Source of the DNA: CBDBJK01 sp965206395
Lineage (GTDB): Bacteria; Chloroflexota; Dehalococcoidia; Lucifugimonadales; CATOSD01
Reading direction: 5' to 3'
Length of the DNA: 64,000 nucleotides
Assembly: GCA_965206395.1 (NCBI GenBank)
Contig: CBDBJK010000038.1
Coordinates: 372,001-436,000, forward strand
Position numbers and translations under genes: made by a program. This document shows positions 57,107 through 64,000 of this stretch, in pieces (the first letter of the stretch is position 1; each line of letters begins with the position of its first letter). The notes under the pieces were generated by a model, which did not search any database, was not told the DNA's origin, and was given only the letters and a program-made list of their open reading frames with translations.

Positions 57107-57391
57107 ATGAAGCAAACACGTAAGAAGCACAGCCCAGTCTTCAAGGCCAAAGTGGCTTTGGCCGCGCTCCAGGGGGAGCACACCATTGCAGAGCTGGCCA
57201 GCCGGTTTGAAGTCCACCCGAGCCAGATCCATGCCTGGAAGAAGGCCTTGACTCAGGGGGCGCCGCACCTCTTTGAAAATGGTGCTGGACGCTAGGAGAA
57301 GGACCAAGAGGTCCTCACTGCCCAGCTCTACCAACAGATTGGGCAGCTCAAGGTGGAACGGGATTTTTTGTCACGGAGCTTCGGGTTGTGA
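57107..57391 (+). pseudogene. IS3 OrfA with an in-frame stop
   Basis: MKQTRKKHSPVFKAKVALAA begins a typical HTH OrfA (TIAELASRFEVHPSQIHAWK). A TAG at 57293-57295 interrupts it after FENGAGR, and the frame then continues EKDQEVLTAQLYQQIGQLKV to the TGA at 57389-57391. The stop separates the HTH from the leucine-zipper part, so normal OrfAB cannot form without readthrough. Confidence 0.85.
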
Positions 57392-58266
57392 GCCGGTCCC
57401 AACGCCGGGCCATGATTGACCGAGAAGAACCGAAGCTGTCTCTGGTGCGCCAGTGCGCCTTGCTGGGTATCAGCCGCTCCTCGTTGTACTACCTGCCAAC
57501 CGAGGCCGACGCCGAGGACATGGAGTTGATGGCCCTCATAGACCAACAGTACCTGAAGACACCTTTCTACGGCTCCAGAAGGATGACTGCCTGGCTCAGA
57601 AATCACGGACACCAGGTCAACCGCAAGCGGGTCCGCCGGCTGATGCAGCTGATAGGCCTGGAGACCATCTACCGGCGTCCCAACACCAGCAAGCCAAACC
57701 CAGGGCATAAGGTCTATCCGTACTTGCTCAGGGGGCTGGAGATCAACCGGGTCAACCAGGTGTGGGCCACCGACATCACCTACATACCCATGGCTCGGGG
57801 TTTCCTCTACTTGGTGGCCATCATGGACTGGCACAGCCGCTACGTGCTGGCCTGGCGGCTGTCCAACACCCTGGAGGTAGACTTCTGTGTTGCGGCTCTG
57901 GAAGAGGCCTTGAGCAAGGGTCGGCCACAGATCTTCAACACCGACCAGGGCAGCCAGTTCACCAGCGAGGCCTTCACCAGCATGCTGCTGGCGCAAGGCG
58001 TTCAAGTGAGCATGGACGGCAGGGGCCGGTGCATGGACAACGTCTTCGTGGAACGGCTGTGGCGCAGCATCAAGTACGAGGAGGTGTACCTGAAGGCATA
58101 CCAAAATGGGACTGAGGCCAGAAAAGGGATTGGGGCTTATCTGGCCTTCTACAACCAAGAGCGGCCCCATCAAGCCCTGGGCTATCGGTCACCGGGTCAG
58201 GTGTTCCATGCAGTGAGCCCCACAAAGGTGTTTACTAGAACATCCACAAGCCTTACAATGGGATGA
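57388..58266 (+). CDS. IS3 OrfB (DDE integrase-like transposase)
   Basis: This 292-residue protein begins at a GTG overlapping the OrfA stop (GTGA), implying coupled translation. The rve core has VWATDITYIPM (Asp), FNTDQGSQFTSEAF (Asp) and VERLWRSIKYEEVYLKAY (Glu), with the HTH_21 region before it. It is full length. Confidence 0.92.
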   Translation: MSRSQRRAMIDREEPKLSLVRQCALLGISRSSLYYLPTEADAEDMELMALIDQQYLKTPFYGSRRMTAWLRNHGHQVNRKRVRRLMQLIGLETIYRRPNTSKPNPGHKVYPYLLRGLEINRVNQVWATDITYIPMARGFLYLVAIMDWHSRYVLAWRLSNTLEVDFCVAALEEALSKGRPQIFNTDQGSQFTSEAFTSMLLAQGVQVSMDGRGRCMDNVFVERLWRSIKYEEVYLKAYQNGTEARKGIGAYLAFYNQERPHQALGYRSPGQVFHAVSPTKVFTRTSTSLTMG

Positions 58267-58344
58267 AGGTTTACGAGACACCCCAGCGGTAGACTCTCTT
58301 ATTTTAGCCTCACCGCTGTCCTGATGATGGGGTCCACTTGAACA

Positions 58345-58711
58345 CCCCCTCTGCTATTGTTAGCCCAAGTGTGGAAAGTTTCATATTCGGACAGTAACCG
58401 GTTGACTCTTTAAAGAGGGTCAGCAACTTAGAATTTTGAAGCAATCGATGATGGGGGATTGCCTTCAAAAATACGTTCAGCTACACGTCCTCGTATTTCA
58501 CGCTCCTCCACGACCGCTCAGGGACAGGGACGTGGGAGATACAGATAGCGAGGGCCGTATCTGCAACACCTAGACACAGATGGGCATCGTGGTTGACTGA
58601 CCAGCGACAGCCATAATACACTGTTTCGTGGCCTTGAACCGCCAGGCCAAGGGCGGGGGCAGCCTCGCTTGATTCAACGAGGACCGAGGCAGCTAACACC
58701 TCAGGATATAG
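58345..58711. other. Gene-poor stretch with a possible second IS3 OrfB fragment
   Basis: On the minus strand near 58481-58520 the sequence reads PERSWRSVKYEDV followed by a stop and LN, much like the ERLWRSIKYEEVYL end of IS3 OrfB. This is likely a short remnant of another IS3 element. Nothing else was recognised. Confidence 0.4.
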
Positions 58712-61576
58712 ATGCGAATAAGCGGCTTCCCGAACTCTATCTACGATACCGGGCCTAAGAAGCGGCGTATCGTCGGCCCAATCCTGCTGGCGGTCCTCCT
58801 GACGCTCTTCCTGGAGTTCAACCGTGTGCCCAAGCTGGACACGGTTCGAGCAGACCTGGTAGTAGCCACGTCCCCGGTGGCTGAGTGTTTCCAGGGATTT
58901 TGCATCGAAGCGTCGCCAGACTCATCGCTGCTTTCGCGGTGGTGGGACTTCTCCCTAACGTACCTCAGGCTGGTGTCATTGGGTATGACCTTCGCCTTCC
59001 TGGTCGCTGGGACGACGGAGGCCTTCCTGTTCCCGAAGTCCGGGGGCTGGGGTCTCTCGGCGACAGGGATCAAGGGATCGCTGAAGGGACTGCTCGTTGG
59101 CCCGGCCATGAACCTTTGCTCGGCGTGTATCGTTCCTGTGGCCTCCGCGTTCCGCAGGAGGGGTTCAGGTGTGGAGACCACACTGGCAATTACGCAAGGG
59201 TCTTCGACGTTGAATCTGCCTGCCCTTATCATGGCAGCTATGGTGTTCGCGCCGCTGATAGGGGGTGCGCGCATCGGGTTGAGCCTGGTAGGGGCCATCT
59301 TGATCGGCCCACTGGTAGCAAAGATCGTGCGAGGGGATGAGGATGCTACCGAAATCCTGCCGCCGGACGCCTTGTTGCTGCAGCCGGACCATGTCGGTTG
59401 GAAGGAGGCGTTAGGAGAAGGGTTCCGCGATTGGGCGAAGATAACCGCCAGTCACGTGGTACGCCTGGCACCCGTGATGATCCTGGCGGGGTTCGCCAGC
59501 GGGCTTGCCATTCAATGGATCAGTCCTCAGACCGTCACCACCTGGCTGGGAGACGACATCCTGGGGATACTCATCGCCGCGACGCTCGGTATTGCCATCA
59601 ACGTGCCGCTGCTGTTCGAGATTCCGCTTGTGGCGGTGCTGCTCCTGGCAGGGATGGGAACAGCACCTGCCGCCGCATTGCTGTTCACCGCGGCAGCTGC
59701 AGGGCCGATAACCTTCTGGGGCCTCGCCAAGGTTATGCCCAGGAAGGTTATCGCCACCTTTGGCGCGAGCACTTGGGGCCTGGGTGCCGTCGGCGGCATT
59801 GTCGTGCTGGCATTCGTTTCGCTCGGTGCTGGGCCAGACTTCGGCTTGCGGGCGGACTATAGTACCGCGATTCAGCCGGAGGCTGTGCCACTGCAAGTAG
59901 CCTTGCCCGACGCTGCACTCGATGCTGAAGGCCACAAGACCACATCAGACCCCGGTGCCAGAGTGAACGCCATGAATTTTACGGACGTGACCAGCCAGGC
60001 GGGGATTACTTACAGGCACACCGTTCCAGATCCGCTCTTCGGCAAGACTGAGCCGTCAGATATGATTGGTGGGGCTGTCGCCGAGGATTTTGATGGTGAC
60101 GGTTGGGTCGATCTGTTCGTCCTACGCGGCGGCGAGTCGCCCACCCTACTGTACATGAATCAGGGTGATGGTACGTTCACCGAAGAGGCGAAAGCAAGGG
60201 GCGCCGACCTACCAACAAAGCTGGGAGTGGCTGCGGCGGCTGCTGATTTTGACAATGATGGGGACATAGACATTGTGGTCGCCAACCAAAAGGCACCTCA
60301 TCACCTTTTGATAAACGGTGGCGCGGGGCAGTTCACCGTTGACGCCACTATGTTGACCGAGCCAGAGACATTCGCAACAAGCCCTAGCTGGGGTGATGTG
60401 AATAACGACGGAATGCTTGAGTTGGTACTTGGCGAGTGGAACTCTGAAAGAGCGCAAGCTTACGAAGCATCTACCAAGTTGGAGACGGGTGAACCGCAAT
60501 TAAGGCCGACTCCGATGATGGAGGCGGAGGGTTTTACCCCTCTGTTCATGTACCGTAACACCGGGCAAGGTCGTTTAGAACTATACGAGTTTCGCAAAGT
60601 ACGTAAGCTCGATTTGTGGGTTTTCTCTCCAAGGTTCGCGGATCTGAACGGCGACGGCCTTACTGATCTGGCCGTTGTTGCCGACTTCGGGATGTCGCGG
60701 CTTTACCTTAATATCGGCAATGGAATGTTCGAATTCGCGACTGGCACTGCCGATGTCTTGACCGACGAAAACGGTATGGGGGCCGCGATAGGTGACTACG
60801 ACAACGACGGAGACCTGGACTGGTTCATCTCAAGCATTTTCGGTCAGACCGACCCCGCAAAGCCGAGCAATAAAGGGACCGGCAATCGCTTATATCGCAA
60901 CGACGCGGGCATGGCATTTACCGACGTCACCAGCGACGCAGGTGTCCGAGAGGGTAGCTTTGGGTGGGGTGCTAGCTTCGGAGATCTGGACAACGACGGC
61001 GATCTAGATCTGTACCATGTGAACGGCTGGATCCAAGACGAACGCCAAGGTGACCCTGTGGAATTCAACAACCAGCCCGCTCGGTTGTTCCAGAATCTGG
61101 GCGATGGGAGCTTCGAGGAGGTCGCCGAAGGGGCAGGCGCCGGTAACAAGGGCCAGGGCAGAGGGGTCATCCTGTTCGATTTCGATAACGATGGTGATCT
61201 GGATATCTTCTTAACCAACAACCATGAGTACGTCGTCGACGGCACTACGTCGATTCGTAAACCGGGCGCACCCGCGCTGCTTCGCAATGATACCCTGAAT
61301 GAAAACCACTGGCTCAAAGTAACACTGGAAGGTAGGCCCCCACTTCACCGCGACGGTATTGGTTCGCGGGTGTATGTCACTTCCGGTGGCGTCACGCAGA
61401 TGCGGGAATTACACGCGTCAACTAATTATGTGACCCAAGAACCGGGCAGGATTGCTCATTTCGGCGTAGGCACGGCTTCGATTATCGACGAGGTTCGTAT
61501 CGAATGGCTCAATGGTGAGGTCAAAATATTGAACAACGTGCCGGTGGATCAACACATCTCTATTTCGAGTCGTTAG
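58712..61576 (+). CDS. DUF318-type permease fused to FG-GAP propeller and ASPIC/UnbV domain
   Basis: This 954-residue protein begins MRISGFPNSIYDTGPKKRRI. Residues 20-370 are multi-helical and match the DUF318 permease family (GPAMNLCSACIVPVASAFRR with the paired Cys, and a mirrored second half with LLFEIPLVAVLLLAGMGTAP). After a linker, FG-GAP/VCBS repeats with seven Ca-type loops follow (DFDGDGWVDL, DFDNDGDIDI, DYDNDGDLDW and others). The end is an ASPIC/UnbV domain (NHWLKVTLEGRPPLHRDGIG...). The frame is uninterrupted. Separately, these families are common; the fusion is unusual. The propeller would project outside the membrane. Confidence 0.85.
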   Translation: MRISGFPNSIYDTGPKKRRIVGPILLAVLLTLFLEFNRVPKLDTVRADLVVATSPVAECFQGFCIEASPDSSLLSRWWDFSLTYLRLVSLGMTFAFLVAGTTEAFLFPKSGGWGLSATGIKGSLKGLLVGPAMNLCSACIVPVASAFRRRGSGVETTLAITQGSSTLNLPALIMAAMVFAPLIGGARIGLSLVGAILIGPLVAKIVRGDEDATEILPPDALLLQPDHVGWKEALGEGFRDWAKITASHVVRLAPVMILAGFASGLAIQWISPQTVTTWLGDDILGILIAATLGIAINVPLLFEIPLVAVLLLAGMGTAPAAALLFTAAAAGPITFWGLAKVMPRKVIATFGASTWGLGAVGGIVVLAFVSLGAGPDFGLRADYSTAIQPEAVPLQVALPDAALDAEGHKTTSDPGARVNAMNFTDVTSQAGITYRHTVPDPLFGKTEPSDMIGGAVAEDFDGDGWVDLFVLRGGESPTLLYMNQGDGTFTEEAKARGADLPTKLGVAAAAADFDNDGDIDIVVANQKAPHHLLINGGAGQFTVDATMLTEPETFATSPSWGDVNNDGMLELVLGEWNSERAQAYEASTKLETGEPQLRPTPMMEAEGFTPLFMYRNTGQGRLELYEFRKVRKLDLWVFSPRFADLNGDGLTDLAVVADFGMSRLYLNIGNGMFEFATGTADVLTDENGMGAAIGDYDNDGDLDWFISSIFGQTDPAKPSNKGTGNRLYRNDAGMAFTDVTSDAGVREGSFGWGASFGDLDNDGDLDLYHVNGWIQDERQGDPVEFNNQPARLFQNLGDGSFEEVAEGAGAGNKGQGRGVILFDFDNDGDLDIFLTNNHEYVVDGTTSIRKPGAPALLRNDTLNENHWLKVTLEGRPPLHRDGIGSRVYVTSGGVTQMRELHASTNYVTQEPGRIAHFGVGTASIIDEVRIEWLNGEVKILNNVPVDQHISISSR

Positions 61577-61789
61577 TGCAGGTATCCTTCGCTAGATCAC
61601 CATAATTTATTGGACAACCATCAGCACCATTTTCGGTTCAGTTTATATAACGTCGGTCCCCGACACCGCCACCGGGGTATATCGAATGGACTCATCTCGA
61701 TAGTAGCGGATGACCCTTTGACATCTAGCCAACTCTACTATCCTAGGTTATTTAGAGCCAAGTCACTAATCCGGCAGCAAACCTGTCAA
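61577..61789. other. Convergent intergenic region
   Basis: A short gap between the permease fusion (plus) and the CoA-transferase (minus). No clear bidirectional terminator was seen. Confidence 0.4.
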
Positions 61790-63022
61790 TCATTCGAATA
61801 CCCCTTCTATAGCGCAGCTAGCCAGTTCATCGTCTGACATCCCCAAGACATCCCTCAAAACGTAGGTCTGGCTCGAGCCAAAGTCCGGTGCTCCCCGCGT
61901 TGCGCCTCCTAGCGTACGGGACAGCTTGTAAGGAGGCCCTTCGATAGTGCGGGATACGCCATCGGCGTCTAAAACTCGCCGGAAGAATCCACGCTCTTTC
62001 AGTTGTGGGTCTCGCTCTGCGATGTCGGCACCTGTCTGGACGACACCGGCACCGACACCAACCGCTTGAAGCAAGTGCATCACCTCTTCGGGGGAATGCT
62101 GTAGAGTCCAGGACTCTACTTTGGAGTCCAGTTCGTCGGTGTGACGCGAGCGGGTTAAAGCTGTAGCGAAGCGTTCGTCCTCAGTCCAATTTGGATTGCC
62201 CAATGCGCGGGCGAAGGCATTCCATTCGTTATCTGTAAAAACCGTGATCGCCACCCAGCGGTCTTCGCCTTTGCACCGATAGACCCCGTGCGGTGCGCCA
62301 TTGCCATGAGGTAGGCGGTTCCCAGAGCGCCGAGGCATCAGCTTGTTGACGCTCAAGTCCAATACCAACGTCTCCATCTGAGAAGACAAGGCCTCGTATT
62401 GAGAAAGGTCGATCCATTGACCCTGTCCTGTTCTGGCCCGGTGTATCAAGGCCAGCATCACTGCCTGAGCGCCCGCCATTCCACCAACGGCGTCGCTGTA
62501 GGCGCTAGCTGGACCGGAAGGATCCGTGTTTGGGAAGCCGGTAAGCTCTGTTAATCCAGACCAGGCTTGAAGCGTCTGACCGTAGCTGACTCTTTCCTCC
62601 CAGGGTCCGGTGCGCCCGAAACCTGACATACTGAGCATGATGATATCGGGCCTAATTTGACGGATACGCTCGTAGTCCATTCCCCAACCCGGCATCACCC
62701 GGCCGCTGAAGTTTTCGGCGACGACATCTGAGACAGCCACTAAACGCTGGGCAATCGCTCTGGCCTCGGGAGTCTTCATATTGAGGGAAATAGACAGCTT
62801 GCCAGCATTCCAGTTGTGACGTTGTCCCAAACCCCTGGCGGTCCCGGAGGCAGGCCCTCCCACCACCGCTAGGGCATGCTCGGACTCCACTTTGATGACC
62901 TCGGCTCCCTGGTCTGCCAAGATGCGCGTGGCAGAAGGGCCAGCATGGATCCAAGTGAAGTCCAGAACTCGCATTCCCCGCAGTGCCAGGTCACCATTTG
63001 GATTCTGACCGAAAAGATTCAT
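61790..63022 (-). CDS. CaiB/BaiF-family (class III) CoA-transferase
   Basis: I start at MNLFGQNPNGDLALRGMRVL, after GGAAGG (410 aa). Family motifs are GMRVLDFTWIHAGPSATRIL, LADQGAEVIKVE, DIIMLSMSGFGRTGPWEERV and ASAYSDAVGGMAGAQAVMLA, the last carrying the conserved Asp that forms the acyl anhydride. It moves CoA between carboxylic acids. It follows a second family member with 63 bases between, so they may form a heteromer or act in sequence. Confidence 0.93.
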   Translation of the reverse strand: MNLFGQNPNGDLALRGMRVLDFTWIHAGPSATRILADQGAEVIKVESEHALAVVGGPASGTARGLGQRHNWNAGKLSISLNMKTPEARAIAQRLVAVSDVVAENFSGRVMPGWGMDYERIRQIRPDIIMLSMSGFGRTGPWEERVSYGQTLQAWSGLTELTGFPNTDPSGPASAYSDAVGGMAGAQAVMLALIHRARTGQGQWIDLSQYEALSSQMETLVLDLSVNKLMPRRSGNRLPHGNGAPHGVYRCKGEDRWVAITVFTDNEWNAFARALGNPNWTEDERFATALTRSRHTDELDSKVESWTLQHSPEEVMHLLQAVGVGAGVVQTGADIAERDPQLKERGFFRRVLDADGVSRTIEGPPYKLSRTLGGATRGAPDFGSSQTYVLRDVLGMSDDELASCAIEGVFE

Positions 63023-63084
63023 TTCTGCCTTCCAAGGCTTGCCGGGCCGAAGTTGCCCCAATTGTTTATCGACTGTACCACGGC

Positions 63085-64000
63085 TTAAATTACCCCCGCT
63101 CTAGTTAACACTTCCAAGTCAGCTGCCGACAGACCCAGGTCGCCTCTATATACCTCAGTGTTATGTTCGCCAACTTTAGGTGCGACATGTCTCAACTGCC
63201 AGGGAGATTGGGTCAGCTTGTACGGGGCACCCGGATAAATCAACGTGGCTGCGTTCTCTGAGTCCTCAATTTCAATGAAATAGCCTCTATCCCTTAACTG
63301 TTCGTTCTCAAGGAGTTCATCCGGAGTCATGACAGGCCCCCAGGGATGATGGCGGGATTGGCCCCATTCGGTAATCTCTTGACGAGTGTGAAGCAACGCC
63401 CAATCCTGGATAAGCTGCTCAATATGCCCTGAGAGTTCACCGCGCAAGATGAATCGGTTGTTGAACTTTTCCTCCAACAAGTCGCCGACCATGCCGTCCA
63501 AGGCCATCCAGGCCCGCAGGTCGTCCCATGCCTTTTGAGTGTTGGTGGTGATGCTCACGTAGCCGTCTTTGCATCGCCAGGTAGCAATGAACTGCCCACC
63601 ATGGCGGAACCCGCAGCGGACAGCCGAAACTCCATCATAGTTATAGGTTGTGTTGACGTGCTCAGTGGTAGCTGCCACCGCCTCTTGCATCGAAACGTCC
63701 ACATACTGGCCCTGGCCTGCTGCCAGTCGGTTGTACAAGGAGAGTAGAATGGCGATAAAAGCCCGATTCGAGGCTGTATGGTACGCTTGGGAACCCCACA
63801 GACGCGTGGGTGGTGTATGAGGCCAACCGGTAACGTACAGGTAACCTCCCATCGCCAAACCTATTAAATCAGAGGCCTTGAAATCTTTATAGGGACCAGT
63901 CTGTCCGAAAGGGGTCAGTGAGGCGTAGACTAGTCCTGGGTTCTCGGGTTCCAGGCGACTGTATCCCAGCCCCAGCGAATCCATGTAGCCCGGGGGGAAG
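63085..64000 (-). CDS. CaiB/BaiF-family CoA-transferase (partial at window end)
   Basis: The frame is open through the window end (FPPGYMDSLGLGYSRLEPEN), so the N-terminal nucleotide-binding part lies outside. Visible motifs are LVYASLTPFGQTGPYKDFKA, a conserved region FIAILLSLYNRLAAGQGQYV and DVSMQEAVAATTEHVN. At least 304 residues are present. It is upstream of the other CoA-transferase on the same strand. Confidence 0.92.
   Translation of the reverse strand, partial: FPPGYMDSLGLGYSRLEPENPGLVYASLTPFGQTGPYKDFKASDLIGLAMGGYLYVTGWPHTPPTRLWGSQAYHTASNRAFIAILLSLYNRLAAGQGQYVDVSMQEAVAATTEHVNTTYNYDGVSAVRCGFRHGGQFIATWRCKDGYVSITTNTQKAWDDLRAWMALDGMVGDLLEEKFNNRFILRGELSGHIEQLIQDWALLHTRQEITEWGQSRHHPWGPVMTPDELLENEQLRDRGYFIEIEDSENAATLIYPGAPYKLTQSPWQLRHVAPKVGEHNTEVYRGDLGLSAADLEVLTRAGVI

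Larger units (their letters stand above)
57029..58341 (+). mobile_element. IS3-family element (about 1.3 kb)
   Basis: The ends are TGAGGTGGACCCCA and, reversed, TCAAGTGGACCCCA, flanked by a 3-bp ACA direct repeat (57026-57028 and 58342-58344), in line with IS3 behaviour. It encodes orfA (broken) and orfB. Confidence 0.88.

Noticed and set aside
57328..58173. 281-codon minus-strand frame opposite IS3 OrfB
   Set aside because: It is antisense to a clear DDE integrase, with no start context and no recognisable motif.
1..64000. CRISPR arrays, tRNA and rRNA genes
   Set aside because: No regularly spaced repeats with unique spacers and no tRNA- or rRNA-like sequence were seen on reading; the short tandem repeats present are inside IS elements or the dpp gap.

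Overview
The window looks like a chromosome segment of an uncultivated bacterium. The gene families point to a Chloroflexota (SAR202/Dehalococcoidia-like) heterotroph: two LLM-class flavin monooxygenases, two CaiB/BaiF CoA-transferases, two SDR dehydrogenases, a DUF1800-NHL-DUF1501 block, tandem N,N-dimethylformamidase-like genes, and a peptide ABC transporter clustered with an amidase and an M28 peptidase. This placement is an inference from family composition; no rRNA, tRNA or ribosomal protein is present to confirm it.

Layout. 1-7.0 kb: metabolic genes, including an NHL fragment at the edge, a broken TPP enzyme, an LLM gene split by an IS630 copy, two SDRs and a SlyD-like FKBP. 7.5-9.8 kb: a co-directional run of seven tiny, mostly unrecognised genes (zinc ribbon, AbrB-like, DUF6573-like). 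9.8-22.3 kb: a decayed accessory/defence region with frameshifted small genes, a Q-x-K nuclease-like gene, a SIR2-like gene with damaged motifs, a WD40 gene carrying three IS insertions, a truncated TPR-GreAB protein and a Tn3 transposase tail. 22.4-26.9 kb: a Kelch lipoprotein and a rhodanese-OsmC-MetE-like operon. 27-31.5 kb: an IS copy, a broken nuclease-STAND ATPase and an unrecognised gene. 31.7-45.2 kb: two tandem dimethylformamidase-like genes facing a minus-strand operon of solute-binding protein, M28 peptidase, amidase, GatC-like protein, DppB and DppC. 45-50 kb: an IS630 copy inside an ISAs1 remnant, then an LLM oxidoreductase. 50-53.8 kb: DUF1800-NHL-DUF1501. 54-58.3 kb: an IS cluster holding fragments of a PIN-domain gene and a solute-binding protein. 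58.7-61.6 kb: a permease fused to an FG-GAP/UnbV region. 61.8-64 kb: two CoA-transferases.

Mobile DNA dominates. There are four near-identical IS630 copies (TA target), three near-identical IS5-type copies that differ only in having 2, 3 or 4 copies of an 11-bp tandem repeat at the first catalytic Asp codon, two further IS5-family elements, a degenerate IS630, an IS3 element, and remnants of ISAs1, IS1634-type and Tn3 elements. In four places removing the IS and one TA restores a reading frame across the insertion (LLM gene, WD40 gene twice, ISAs1 remnant). Frameshifts and stops concentrate in accessory and IS genes, while the metabolic operons are open, which favours real decay over poor sequence.

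How the intact genes could work together (inference): peptides and amides are bound by the lipoprotein, imported through DppBC, and hydrolysed by the M28 peptidase, the amidase and the dimethylformamidase-like enzymes. The LLM oxygenases, SDRs and CoA-transferases would oxidise and activate the resulting carbon skeletons, and the rhodanese-OsmC-MetE-like operon would handle sulfur or methyl transfer.
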